Source of the DNA: an uncultured Ectothiorhodospiraceae bacterium
GTDB taxonomy: Bacteria; Pseudomonadota; Gammaproteobacteria; Nitrococcales; Nitrococcaceae
Length of the DNA stretch: 64,000 bases
Direction: 5' to 3'
Assembly (NCBI GenBank): GCA_913056385.1
Contig: CAJXND010000003.1
Span: forward strand, 18,690-82,689
The notes below the pieces were generated by a model. The model ran no database searches. It was not told the origin of the DNA and saw only the letters and a list, made by a program, of their open reading frames with translations. Both the position numbers and the translations under genes were made by a program. Below are positions 41,902 to 52,604 of the stretch, in pieces (the stretch's first letter is position 1; each line of letters begins with the position of its first letter).

Positions 41902-43571
41902 TCGACGGGGATTTCCTCGGCCTCGTCCGCGGTCCGGGCGCGGTATTCCAGCGTGCCGGCCTTGAGGCCGCGATCGCCGACGACGATGCGATGGGGGATG
42001 CCGATGAGCTCCATGTCGGCGAATTTCACCCCCGGGCGAGCATCCCGGTCATCCCAGAGCGGATCCAGCCCCGCGGCGCGGAGTTCGTTGTAGAGCTGCT
42101 CCGCGGCCTCGGCCACCGCCGGTGAACGGTCGGCTCCGATGCTCACGATGGCGACGTCGAAGGGGGCCAACGGCGCCGGCCAGATGATGCCCCGGTCATC
42201 GTGGTTCTGCTCGATGGCGGCGGCCACCACCCGCGAGACGCCGATGCCGTAGCAGCCCATGATCAGCGGCTGCAGATCGCCGTCCTCGTCGAGGACGCGG
42301 GCGTCCATGGACTCACTGTACTTGGTGCCGAGCTGGAAGATGTGGCCGACCTCGATGCCGCGATGGATCTCGAGCTGCCCCTCATTGCAGCGGGGGCAGC
42401 CCTCGCCCGCGTTGACCGTGCGCAGGTCTGCGGTCTCCGGCAGTGGCGCATCGCGCTCCCAGTTCAGGTTGATCCAGTGCCAGTCCGCGCGGCCGGCGCC
42501 GCTCGAGAAATTGGCAAGCCCGGCGGCGCGGTGGTCGACCACCCGGCGCAGGCCGTCGGGCAGTCCCTTCGGCCCGATGAACCCGCGGGGCACACCGGTG
42601 GCGGCGAGGGCCTCGTCGGGTTCGGCGAGTCGGACCGCTTCGGCCTCCAGGGCATGCGCGGCCTTGACCAGGTTCAGTTCGTCGTCACCGGCGACGAACA
42701 GCACGGCGGGGGCGCCGTCGGCCATGACCACGACACTCTTGACCACCTGCTCCGGACTCAGTCCGAGGGCCTCGCACTGCTCGGCAACGCTGTGAATCCC
42801 GGGGGTGGCACGCTCCTCGGCGGGGAGTGCTCCGGCCGCGGACGGCACCGCCGGTCGACTCGCCGCCAGTTCGGTATTGGCGGCATAGTCGCAGGCGTTG
42901 CAGCTCGCGATCTCATCCTCGCCGGATTCGGCGAGCACCATGAACTCCTCGGAGACGCTGCCGCCGATGGCGCCACTGTCCGCGCCCACCGAGCGGAAGC
43001 GCAGGTCGAGGCGCTCGAATACGCGGCTGTAGGCGCCGTGCATGTCGCGATACGTCGCCTCCAGCGACGCCTGGTCGAGGTGGAATGAGTAGGCGTCCTT
43101 CATGACGAACTCGCGGGCGCGCATCACGCCGAAGCGCGGCCGGATCTCGTCACGGAACTTGGTCTGGATCTGGTAGTAGGTCAGCGGCAACTGCCGGTAG
43201 CTGCGCAGCTCCCGGCGCAGGTAGTCGGTGATGACCTCCTCGTGGGTCGGGCCGATGCAGAAATCCCGCTCGTGGCGATCCTGGAGCCGGAGCAGCTCCG
43301 GGCCGTAGAGGGACCAGCGCCCGGATTGCTGCCAGAGCTCGGCGGGCTGCACGGCGGGCATGAGTACCTCAAGGCCACCGATGCCGTCCATTTCCTCGCG
43401 CACGATCTGTTCGACCCGACGCATGACCCGAAGGCCCAGGGGCTGCCAGGTGTAGAGCCCGGCACCGATCTTCTCGATCAGCCCGGCCCGCAGCATCAAG
43501 CGGTGGCTGACGATCTCGGCGTCCGCCGGAGTCTCCTTGCTCGTGAACAGTGGAAAACGGCTTGTGCGCAT
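41841..43571 (-). CDS. proS: Prolyl-tRNA synthetase
   Basis: MRTSRFPLFTSKETPADAEIVSHRLMLRAGLIEKIGAGLYTWQPLGLRVM; class II motifs and YbaK-like insertion; ATG at 43571. Confidence 0.96.
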   Translation of the reverse strand: MRTSRFPLFTSKETPADAEIVSHRLMLRAGLIEKIGAGLYTWQPLGLRVMRRVEQIVREEMDGIGGLEVLMPAVQPAELWQQSGRWSLYGPELLRLQDRHERDFCIGPTHEEVITDYLRRELRSYRQLPLTYYQIQTKFRDEIRPRFGVMRAREFVMKDAYSFHLDQASLEATYRDMHGAYSRVFERLDLRFRSVGADSGAIGGSVSEEFMVLAESGEDEIASCNACDYAANTELAASRPAVPSAAGALPAEERATPGIHSVAEQCEALGLSPEQVVKSVVVMADGAPAVLFVAGDDELNLVKAAHALEAEAVRLAEPDEALAATGVPRGFIGPKGLPDGLRRVVDHRAAGLANFSSGAGRADWHWINLNWERDAPLPETADLRTVNAGEGCPRCNEGQLEIHRGIEVGHIFQLGTKYSESMDARVLDEDGDLQPLIMGCYGIGVSRVVAAAIEQNHDDRGIIWPAPLAPFDVAIVSIGADRSPAVAEAAEQLYNELRAAGLDPLWDDRDARPGVKFADMELIGIPHRIVVGDRGLKAGTLEYRARTADEAEEIPVDQVVSVLRGRIGSPSSSSAG

Positions 43572-43643
43572 GAATCCGTGCCCTGTGGTGAATGCCAGGC
43601 TGCACAGGTTATCCGACCGGGGGCGGAGCGCCCACCCCCGCGC

Positions 43644-43672
43644 TTGACGCCCAATGGCGGGCGCCGTAAGTT
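43644..43672 (+). promoter_or_regulatory. Predicted sigma70 promoter upstream of ilvN
   Basis: TTGACG (43644-43649), 17-bp spacer, TAAGTT (43667-43672). Confidence 0.5.
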
Positions 43673-43725
43673 GGGCGGCTTTCATCGGACAAAAGTTGGG
43701 ACCATCCGGCGCCGGTCACAGGGCT

Positions 43726-44220
43726 ATGCGACACATTATCTCCATTCTTGTCGAGAACGAGTTCGGTGCGCTGGGTCGCATCGCCGGGCTTTTTACCGCC
43801 CGCGGCTACAACATCGACTCGCTGACCGTCGCGCCCACGGATGATCCCACCCTCTCGCGCATGACGCTGGTCACCCAGGGCGACGAGCGCATCGTCGAGC
43901 AGATCCTCAAGCAGCTCAACAAGCTGCTGGACGTGGTCAAGGTGATGGACATCACCGACTCGGCGCACATCGAGCGCGAGCTCATGCTGGTCAAGGTGCA
44001 GGCCACCTCCAGCGAGGCGCGGGAGGAGTTCAAGCGACTGGCGGAAATCTTTGACGCCCGTGTCGTCGATGTCACCGACAAGACCTACACCATCGAGGTG
44101 ATTGGCCGCAGCAGCAAGCTGGATGCTTTTCTGGCGCTGCTCGAGCACAAGACCCCGATGGAGGTGGTGCGCTCCGGTGTTATCGGCATAGCGCGCGGCG
44201 ACAAGCAAATGCGTGTCTGA
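43726..44220 (+). CDS. ilvN: Acetolactate synthase small subunit
   Basis: MRHIISILVENEFGALGRIAGLFTARGYNIDSLTVAPT ACT domain. Confidence 0.96.
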   Translation: MRHIISILVENEFGALGRIAGLFTARGYNIDSLTVAPTDDPTLSRMTLVTQGDERIVEQILKQLNKLLDVVKVMDITDSAHIERELMLVKVQATSSEAREEFKRLAEIFDARVVDVTDKTYTIEVIGRSSKLDAFLALLEHKTPMEVVRSGVIGIARGDKQMRV

Positions 44221-45258
<1,038 letters not shown>

Positions 45259-45324
45259 GGAGCGGACACCGCTGCCATCCGGGGGCCCCGGCACATTGCC
45301 CGGGGCCGCCGCGTCGAGGTCGGC

Positions 45325-46095
45325 ATGACCGAGAAACTCCCGGAGCCGCGTCGATCCCGACGCGGCATTTATCTCCTGCCCAATCTGATCACCACGCTGG
45401 CTCTGTTTTTCGGGTTCTATGCGGTGGTGGCGGCGCAGTCGGGCGCCTACGAGGCGGCGGCGGTGGCCGTGTTCCTGGCCATGGTCATGGACGGGCTGGA
45501 CGGGCGCGTCGCCCGCATCACCAATACCCAGAGCGATTTCGGCGTTCAGTACGACAGCATCGCCGACATGGTCTCGTTCGGCATTGCCCCGGCACTGGTC
45601 GTCTACCTCTGGGCGCTGGAGGATCTCGGCGAGCTCGGCCCGGTTTGGGACAAGCTCGGCTGGCTGGGCGCTTTTATCTACACCGCCTGCGCGGGGCTGC
45701 GCCTGGCGCGCTTCAACACCCAGGTGGGCGTGGCGGACAAGCGCTATTTCCAGGGGCTGCCGAGCCCGGCGGCGGCGGCGACGCTGGCGGGTCTGGTCTG
45801 GGCCGGCGACCGCCTCGATTTCGGTGGCTGGCCGGCCGGTATTCCGGCACTGATCATCACCGTCCTGGCCGGGTTGCTGATGGTCAGCAACGTCCGCTAC
45901 GACAGTTTCAAGGAGATCGACTTCCGCTACCGCGTACCCTTTGTGGTCATGGTCCTCGGGGTCATGGGCGTGGCGTTGATGTCGGTGCACCCGCCCACGG
46001 TGCTGTTTGCACTCGCACTCACCTACCTCGGCTCGGGGCCGGTGCTCACGGTGCTGCGCCGCCGTCGCCGTCGCAAACGGCGGCATGCGGGTTAG
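45325..46095 (+). CDS. pssA: CDP-diacylglycerol--serine O-phosphatidyltransferase
   Basis: CDP-alcohol phosphatidyltransferase motif DGLDGRVARITNTQSDFGVQYDSIADMVSFGIAPA. Confidence 0.94.
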   Translation: MTEKLPEPRRSRRGIYLLPNLITTLALFFGFYAVVAAQSGAYEAAAVAVFLAMVMDGLDGRVARITNTQSDFGVQYDSIADMVSFGIAPALVVYLWALEDLGELGPVWDKLGWLGAFIYTACAGLRLARFNTQVGVADKRYFQGLPSPAAAATLAGLVWAGDRLDFGGWPAGIPALIITVLAGLLMVSNVRYDSFKEIDFRYRVPFVVMVLGVMGVALMSVHPPTVLFALALTYLGSGPVLTVLRRRRRRKRRHAG

Positions 46096-46131
46096 AATGC
46101 CGCTAAAGGAACATCGCGAGGACGGGGAACG

Positions 46132-47685
46132 ATGAGCAAAGCCGATCGCCTGATCATTTTCGACACCACGCTGCGTGACGGCGAGCAGTCGCCGGGTGCG
46201 TCCATGACGCGTGAGGAGAAGGTCCGCATCGCCCGGGCGCTGGAGCGGCTGCAGGTGGATGTGATCGAGGCTGGATTTCCGGCGGCGAGCCAGGGCGATT
46301 TCGAATCCGTTCGGGCGGTGGCGGAGACCATCACCGAGGCCCGTGTCTGTGGCCTGGCGCGGGCCAACGGTCAGGATATCGACCGCGCCGGCGAGGCCAT
46401 CGCACCGGCACCCGCGGGCCGGATTCACACCTTCATCGCCACCTCGCCGGTGCACATGGAGAAAAAGCTCCAGTTGACGCCCGACGAAGTGGTGGAGCGC
46501 GCGGTAGCGGCGGTGGGTCAGGCCCGCAACCTCTGCGATGACGTCGAGTTCTCGCCGGAGGATGCCGGCCGCTCGGATCCCGAGTTCCTCTGTCGGATCA
46601 TCGAGGCGGCCATCGATGCCGGCGCCAGCACCATCAACATCCCGGACACCGTGGGCTACAACCTGCCGACGCAGTTCGCCGGCCTGATTCGCGGACTGCG
46701 CGAGCGTGTGCCGAATTCCGATCGCGCCGTGTGGTCGGTGCACTGCCACAATGACCTCGGTCTGGCGGTGGCCAACTCCCTCGCCGCGGTGCGCGAGGGG
46801 GCGCGGCAGATCGAGTGCACCATCAACGGCCTGGGCGAGCGGGCCGGCAATGCCGCGCTGGAGGAGGTGGTCATGGCGCTGCGCACCCGGCGTGACGACT
46901 TCCCCTGCGACACCCGCATCGAGAGCCGCGAGATCGTGCCGACCTCCAAGCTGGTGGCCAACATCACGGGCTTCCAGGTGCAGCCCAACAAGGCCATCGT
47001 CGGCATCAACGCCTTTGCCCATGAGTCGGGCATTCATCAGGACGGCGTGCTCAAGCACCGCGAGACCTACGAGATCATGCGTGCGGAGGATGTCGGCTGG
47101 GGCACGAATCGCATGGTGCTCGGCAAGCACTCCGGGCGCAACGCCTTCCGTAGTCGCTGCGAGGAGCTGGGCATCCGCTTCGAGACGGCCGCGCAACTCA
47201 ACGAGGCGTTCCAGCGCTTCAAGGATCTGGCCGACAAGAAGCACGAGATCTTCGATGAAGACCTGCAGGCCGTTGCCACCGAGGCCGTTGCGGCCCTGGA
47301 GGAGGACCAGGGCGTCACGCTGGTGGCCTTTCGCTGCTGCTCGGAGACCGGTGAGATACCGGTGGCGGATGTGACCCTGAGTGTCGATGGCGAGGAGCGG
47401 CAGAGCTCGGCGGCCGGTGACGGACCGGTGGATGCCGCCTTCAAGGCCATTGACGAGATCCTCGGCGTGGAAGCCGAGCTGCTGCTCTACTCGGTGAATA
47501 ACATCACCACGGGGACGGACGCCCAGGGCGAGGTGACGGTACGGCTCGAGCGGGGCGGCCGGGCGGTCAACGGCCAGGGGTCGGATACGGATATCGTCAT
47601 CGCCTCGGCGAACGCCTATCTCAATGCCCTGAACCGCCTGCGTTCGCGCGGCCAGCGCACCCATCCCCAGACCGAGGGCGTCTGA
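46132..47685 (+). CDS. leuA: 2-isopropylmalate synthase
   Basis: [36 protein letters not shown]. Confidence 0.97.
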   Translation: MSKADRLIIFDTTLRDGEQSPGASMTREEKVRIARALERLQVDVIEAGFPAASQGDFESVRAVAETITEARVCGLARANGQDIDRAGEAIAPAPAGRIHTFIATSPVHMEKKLQLTPDEVVERAVAAVGQARNLCDDVEFSPEDAGRSDPEFLCRIIEAAIDAGASTINIPDTVGYNLPTQFAGLIRGLRERVPNSDRAVWSVHCHNDLGLAVANSLAAVREGARQIECTINGLGERAGNAALEEVVMALRTRRDDFPCDTRIESREIVPTSKLVANITGFQVQPNKAIVGINAFAHESGIHQDGVLKHRETYEIMRAEDVGWGTNRMVLGKHSGRNAFRSRCEELGIRFETAAQLNEAFQRFKDLADKKHEIFDEDLQAVATEAVAALEEDQGVTLVAFRCCSETGEIPVADVTLSVDGEERQSSAAGDGPVDAAFKAIDEILGVEAELLLYSVNNITTGTDAQGEVTVRLERGGRAVNGQGSDTDIVIASANAYLNALNRLRSRGQRTHPQTEGV

Positions 47686-47701
47686 GCGGCGGCCGGCTGT
47701 C

Positions 47702-48373
47702 ATGGGCGTGCTCGATTCCCGTCGCCGCCGGCTGCTCGATGAGATGGGCGTCCCCGTCTGGCGTCTGCGCGGGCAGTCGCAGGGACCGCCTGCGGCCAGG
47801 GAACCGGCCATGGACTGGGCGGCATTGCTGGCGGGCATCGGCGACTGCGACCGCTGCCCCTTGCACGCGACCCGCCAACGGGCAGTGCCCGGCGTCGGCG
47901 ATCACGATGCCCGGCTACTGATCATTGGTGAGGCCCCCGGGGCCGAGGAGGATCGCCGCGGCGAGCCCTTCGTGGGGCGGGCCGGCAAGCTGCTGGACGC
48001 CATGCTCGCGGCCATCGGGCTGGATCGGCAGCAGGGCGTGTACATCACCAACGTGGTGAAGTCGCATCCGCCGCAGAACCGTGATCCCAGCGCCGGCGAA
48101 ATCGCGGCCTGCCGGCCCTGGCTCGAGGCCCAGGTCGCGCTGATCCGCCCGGCGGTGATCCTCGCGGTGGGGCGGGTGGCCGCGCAGTCGCTTACCGGGA
48201 CGAACGCCCGCATGGGGGCGTTGCGCGGGCGCTGGCATGCCTACGGGGAGTCGGCGATCCCGTTGATCGCGACCTATCACCCGGCCTATCTGCTGCGCAA
48301 GCCGCCCGCCAAGGCCAAGGTCTGGGAGGATCTGCTCCTGCTCAAGCGCTTTCTGCGCGAGGCGGCCGGGTAA
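47702..48373 (+). CDS. Family 4/5-like uracil-DNA glycosylase
   Basis: LLIIGEAPGAEEDRRGEPFVGRAGKLLDAML, VYITNVVKSHPPQNR, ATYHPAYLLR; CxxC Fe-S ligands. Confidence 0.9.
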   Translation: MGVLDSRRRRLLDEMGVPVWRLRGQSQGPPAAREPAMDWAALLAGIGDCDRCPLHATRQRAVPGVGDHDARLLIIGEAPGAEEDRRGEPFVGRAGKLLDAMLAAIGLDRQQGVYITNVVKSHPPQNRDPSAGEIAACRPWLEAQVALIRPAVILAVGRVAAQSLTGTNARMGALRGRWHAYGESAIPLIATYHPAYLLRKPPAKAKVWEDLLLLKRFLREAAG

Positions 48374-48861
48374 TGGCCGCGTCGGCGGATTTCCTGCCGG
48401 TGATCCGGCCCATGCGCCCGCGGGATGTCGGCGCGGTCCACGAGGTGGAATCGAGCGCCTATGACTATCCCTGGACCCTGAATATCTTCCGCGACTGCCT
48501 TCGCATGGGCTACGAATGCTGGGTCCAGTTGGCCACGGATCGTATCGTCGGTCATCTCATTCTGGCCATGGGGCCGGGCGAGGCGCATGTGCTCAACCTG
48601 GCGGTCCATCCCGGCTGGCATAACCACGGCCTGGGCGGGGCGCTGCTGGAGCGGGCGCTGGAGCGGGCCGAGCGCCTCGGCGCCGAATCGGTGTTCCTCG
48701 AGGTCCGGCCGAGCAATTCGCCGGCGGTGCACCTGTACATGAGGAGCGGCTTTCGCCGCGTCGGCCGGCGGCGTGATTACTATCCCTCGGAAGCCGGTCG
48801 GGAGGATGCACTGGTCATGCGCCATGACCTGCGGGAGGTTGCGCCGGCGGGGCGCCGATGA
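48373..48861 (+). CDS. rimI: Ribosomal protein S18-alanine N-acetyltransferase
   Basis: GNAT motif LAVHPGWHNHGLGGALLERALERAE, FLEVRPSNSPAVHLY. Confidence 0.9.
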   Translation: MAASADFLPVIRPMRPRDVGAVHEVESSAYDYPWTLNIFRDCLRMGYECWVQLATDRIVGHLILAMGPGEAHVLNLAVHPGWHNHGLGGALLERALERAERLGAESVFLEVRPSNSPAVHLYMRSGFRRVGRRRDYYPSEAGREDALVMRHDLREVAPAGRR

Positions 48862-50117
48862 GCGGGCCTTCGGAGCCGCGTCGGGTCGTCCGGGCCTGGG
48901 CGCTCTACGACTGGGCCAATTCGGGCTTCGCCACGGTGGTGCTGGCGGGGTTCTTCCCGATTGTCTTCCAGGACTACTGGAGTGGTGCGGCGGAGCCATC
49001 GGTGGCCAATCTGCGGCTGGGCTGGGCCAACGGGCTGGCCAGCCTGGTGATCGTGCTCATCGCGCCGCTGGCCGGTGCGATGGCCGACCGGGCGGGTCGG
49101 CGCAAGCGGGCACTGCTCCTGTTCGCCTTCCCCGCGGCGGCCCTCACGGCGCTGTTCGCGCTGGTGCCGGCGGGCATGTGGTGGCTGGCGGCCGGGCTTT
49201 TCGTGCTGGCCACGGTCGGCTTCATGGCCGCTAATCTCTTCTATGACGCCCTGCTGGTGGCGATTGCGCCACGCCGGCGCTGGCATGCGGTGTCCGGTTT
49301 CGGGTTCGGACTCGGTTACCTGGGCGGTGGCCTGCTCTATCTCGGGTGCGTGGTGGCCGTGCTGCGGCCTGGCTGGTTCGGTCTCGGCTCGGCACTGGAG
49401 GCCGCCCTGGCCGCCTTCATCGCCACCGGGCTATGGTGGGCGGTGTTCAGCCTGCCCCTGGCATTCCGTGTCCCGGAACCCCCGGGCACTGCCCCCCGCA
49501 CGGCGGCGCTGCCGGGTGGGCTGCGGCAGCTCCGCGCGACCCTTGGCCATCTGCGTGCCCATCGGCCGGTGTGGATTTTCCTGCTCGCCTACTGGCTCTA
49601 CATTGATGGCGTCGGCACCACCATCCGCATGGCGGTGGCCTACGGCCGGTCGCTCGGCTTCGAGCAGAACGATCTGATCGTGGCGTTGCTGATCACCCAG
49701 TTCGTGGGCTTTCCGGCCGCCATCGCCATGGGGGCGCTGGGTGAGCGCATCGGCGCCCGGCGCGGTATCCTGCTCGGCCTCGCGCTGTATATCGTCATCG
49801 CCGTCTGGGGGGCCTTCATCCGGGCACCCTGGGAGTTCTATACCATCGCGGCGCTGGTGGGACTGGTGCAGGGCGGTGTGCAGGCCCTCAGCCGATCATT
49901 CTACGCGGGGCTCATTCCGCCGGAGCGGGCTGGCGAGTTCTTTGGCTTCTATAATCTGCTGGGCAAGTTCGCCGCACTCATCGGACCGCCGCTGTTCGGC
50001 CTGCTCGGGGTGTGGTTCGGTGATGTGCGCTACTCGATGCTGGCGCTGATCGTATTGTTCATGGCCGGCGCGCTGCTGCTGACGCGCGTCGATACAGACG
50101 AAGGGGAGAGACGATGA
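48858..50117 (+). CDS. MFS transporter, UMF1/Atg22-like
   Basis: WALYDWANSGFATVV start, multiple TM segments, GGVQALSRSFYAGLIP. Confidence 0.88.
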   Translation: MSGPSEPRRVVRAWALYDWANSGFATVVLAGFFPIVFQDYWSGAAEPSVANLRLGWANGLASLVIVLIAPLAGAMADRAGRRKRALLLFAFPAAALTALFALVPAGMWWLAAGLFVLATVGFMAANLFYDALLVAIAPRRRWHAVSGFGFGLGYLGGGLLYLGCVVAVLRPGWFGLGSALEAALAAFIATGLWWAVFSLPLAFRVPEPPGTAPRTAALPGGLRQLRATLGHLRAHRPVWIFLLAYWLYIDGVGTTIRMAVAYGRSLGFEQNDLIVALLITQFVGFPAAIAMGALGERIGARRGILLGLALYIVIAVWGAFIRAPWEFYTIAALVGLVQGGVQALSRSFYAGLIPPERAGEFFGFYNLLGKFAALIGPPLFGLLGVWFGDVRYSMLALIVLFMAGALLLTRVDTDEGERR

Positions 50118-50341
50118 CGGATAACGGTGAGCCGGACAACGGGCAGCGTCGGCTGTCGGTCTGGCAGGTGATCAAGAGCACTGCGGCGGCGGCCTTCGGC
50201 GTGCAGACCGAAAACGCGCGACGCCGCGATTTCACCCAGGGCAGCGCGGCGAGTTTCATCATCGCCGGGCTGCTGTTCACCGTGGCCTTCGTGGTGGGCC
50301 TGCTGGTCGTGGTTAACCTGGTACTGAGCCAGGCCGGCTAG
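50114..50341 (+). CDS. DUF2970 small membrane protein
   Basis: LSVWQVIKSTAAAAFGVQTENARRRDFTQGS + one TM. Confidence 0.85.
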   Translation: MTDNGEPDNGQRRLSVWQVIKSTAAAAFGVQTENARRRDFTQGSAASFIIAGLLFTVAFVVGLLVVVNLVLSQAG

Positions 50342-51704
50342 CGGGCGCCAGGCGCGCCACCAGCCAGGTCATCGCGGCCGAACCCAGCAAGGCACCCAGG
50401 AACGGACCCAGCGTCGGGGTCGCGTCGGGGAAGCTGGCGCCCAGCAGGCCGGCGGCGATCGAGCCATCCGCGACGCTGCCTGGCACCACCGCGCCGACCA
50501 GCCCGGCCAGCGCGCCGGCAATGGCTGCTCTGGGCGGGACCCGGTCGGACAGGCCGCTCAGCAGCGGGACCACGGCGGTGGCGCAGAGCAAATCCGCGAT
50601 CAGGAAGAGTCGCAGCACGGAGATTTCCTGCAGGGCGAGCCCGACCACCGGCAGCATCAGGAGTGCCGAGAGCCAGCGGGCGCCGCTCAGTCCCAGTCGG
50701 CCGCTCTCGGTCACGCCGAGCGAGACCAGCGCGTTCTGCAGCGTATCCACGGACGAGGCCACCAGCGTGATCGCCAGGATCAGCGCCGGCAGCGTGAGCC
50801 AACCGGGCGCATCGCCGAGGAGGGCGAAGAAGGGAATCGGCGGCGTCCCGAGGTCGAGTCCGCGCACCGCCGCGAGCACACCGGCACCACCGAGTATCGC
50901 CACGACGACAATGGTGGCCGCGCCGCCCAGCAGGGCACCGCGCCGCAGCGACCGATCGTCCCGGGCCGCCCAGACCCGCTGCCAGTAGCCTTGGTGAAAG
51001 AGGTTGGCGGCGGTGACAGCGATGATCAGCGTCGCGGCCACCGACAGCCCGGTGCCCGGCCCGGGCGAGGGGAAGCGGCCCGCCATCGGATCGGTCGACG
51101 CCGGGACCAGACCGAGGGCCCCGTAGCCCACCACGCCGATCAGTGCGATCAGCAGCCAGGCCTGCCAGCGATCGGTGATGAGGCTGGCGCGCAGGCCGCC
51201 GATCGCGGTGTAGAGCAGGGTGGCCATCGCCACGGCAACGATCACGTACTGCCCGTCGACCCCGGAGAGCAGGCTCGTAATGGCGCCGATGGCCGTGAGC
51301 TCCGCGGCGAGGAAACAGAGCATATAGAGCACTGACAGGGCGGCCACCCAGTACCGGAACCCCGTGCCGAAGCGGCTGGCCGTGAACTCCGTCAGGCTCC
51401 GGCCGCCGGGCAGGCGCCGGCGGATGGCCGGCCCCAGCAGACCGAGGATGATGAACGGCAGCGCCGAGCCCAGGGCATAGCCGGCGACCGCGACCGGACC
51501 GACGAACGCGCCGACCTCGGGCGGTGCGAACAGGATCCAGGCGCCCATGCCCGAGGCAAGGAAGGACAGCCCCACGGTGGTGCCGCTCTGCGAGCGTCGG
51601 GCGGTGAGATAGTCGTCGAGTCCCGCCGTATGACGGGCACGCAGTCCGAGGCCGATGAAAACAAGCAGTGCAGCGGCAATCGCCGCCAGGGTCAGGGCAG
51701 GCAT
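50313..51704 (-). CDS. Sodium:solute symporter family transporter (predicted thiamine or thiamine-precursor uptake)
   Basis: SSS-type multi-TM protein (SFLASGMGAWILFAPPEVG, LLYTAIGGLRASLITD); preceded by TPP riboswitch. Confidence 0.85.
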   Translation of the reverse strand: MPALTLAAIAAALLVFIGLGLRARHTAGLDDYLTARRSQSGTTVGLSFLASGMGAWILFAPPEVGAFVGPVAVAGYALGSALPFIILGLLGPAIRRRLPGGRSLTEFTASRFGTGFRYWVAALSVLYMLCFLAAELTAIGAITSLLSGVDGQYVIVAVAMATLLYTAIGGLRASLITDRWQAWLLIALIGVVGYGALGLVPASTDPMAGRFPSPGPGTGLSVAATLIIAVTAANLFHQGYWQRVWAARDDRSLRRGALLGGAATIVVVAILGGAGVLAAVRGLDLGTPPIPFFALLGDAPGWLTLPALILAITLVASSVDTLQNALVSLGVTESGRLGLSGARWLSALLMLPVVGLALQEISVLRLFLIADLLCATAVVPLLSGLSDRVPPRAAIAGALAGLVGAVVPGSVADGSIAAGLLGASFPDATPTLGPFLGALLGSAAMTWLVARLAPASRPGSVPG

Positions 51705-51790
51705 GTCGCACTTCCTCCGCCGGTATGATCCGGTTCAGGTTCCAGGGTCAGCGCGATGCGCACTCTCAGTCCGAAGACTCCCCTGGCGAC
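51705..51790 (-). ncRNA. TPP (THI-box) riboswitch
   Basis: Reverse complement GTCGCCAGGGGAGTCTTCGGACTGAGAGTGCGCATCGCGCTGACCCTGGAACCTGAACCGGATCATACCGGCGGAGGAAGTGCGAC has CUGAGA, ACCCu-GAACCUGA-CCGGAUnAUACCGGCG cores; P1 GTCGC/GCGAC, P2 CCAGGG/CCCTGG, P3 AGTC-TTCG-GACT. Confidence 0.95.
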
Positions 51791-51874
51791 GTGATTTCAG
51801 ATTGTTGATCGGGCCAGAGTATGCCGGTGGGCGGTCGGCGGTGCAAACCGGCCGCCGCCGGACCGCAGTCGTGG

Positions 51875-52600
51875 TCAGCCGGCGCTGAAACCACCGTCCA
51901 CGGGCAGGCTGATGCCGTGGATCATGCTGGCGGCGGGTCCCATGAGAAAGGCCACTGCCCCGGCGATCTCCTCCGGCTCGGCAAACCGGCCGAGCGGGAT
52001 GCGTGATTTCATCCGCCCGGCCTTCTCCGGATCGCTCCAGGCCTGTTCGGCCATCGGGGTCCGCGTGACGACGGGGTCGACGCTGTTGACCCGGATCCCC
52101 TGACTGCCCCACTCGACGGCCAGCACCCGGGTGATGGCATCGAGCCCCGCCTTGGATGCGCAGTAGGCGGCGTGTCCCGGCGTCCCGACCCAGGCGGCGA
52201 TGCTCGAGACGTTGACGATGGCCCCCGGACAGTCCCTTGCAATGAGACTCCGGGCGACCTGCTGGGCGAGGATCAGTGGTGCCGTCGTATTCACGGCCAG
52301 CGTCTCGTTCATCTGATCCACGCTGACGTTCAGCGCATCCTCCACCACGACCATGCCGGCGCAGTTGACCAGGCCGTCCAGTGGCATGATCGGGGCAACG
52401 GCCTGCTCAATGCGCCCGCTGTCGGCAAGGTCGCAGCGCAGGGTCCGGCAGCCCGTGGCGGCGGAGAGGGCCTCAAGATCGGCCGCGCTGCGGGCCAGGC
52501 CGATCACCTCGGCGCCCTCGGCCTGCAGCCGGGGGACGATGGCGGCACCGATGCCCTTGCCGGCGCCGGTGACCAGAATGCGCTGTCCGGCCAGTGACAT
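51875..52600 (-). CDS. SDR family oxidoreductase (possible L-xylulose reductase-like / polyol dehydrogenase)
   Basis: ILVTGAGKGIGAAIVPRL, NCAGMV, YCASKAGLD; ATG at 52600. Confidence 0.88.
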   Translation of the reverse strand: MSLAGQRILVTGAGKGIGAAIVPRLQAEGAEVIGLARSAADLEALSAATGCRTLRCDLADSGRIEQAVAPIMPLDGLVNCAGMVVVEDALNVSVDQMNETLAVNTTAPLILAQQVARSLIARDCPGAIVNVSSIAAWVGTPGHAAYCASKAGLDAITRVLAVEWGSQGIRVNSVDPVVTRTPMAEQAWSDPEKAGRMKSRIPLGRFAEPEEIAGAVAFLMGPAASMIHGISLPVDGGFSAG

Positions 52601-52604
52601 TCCG

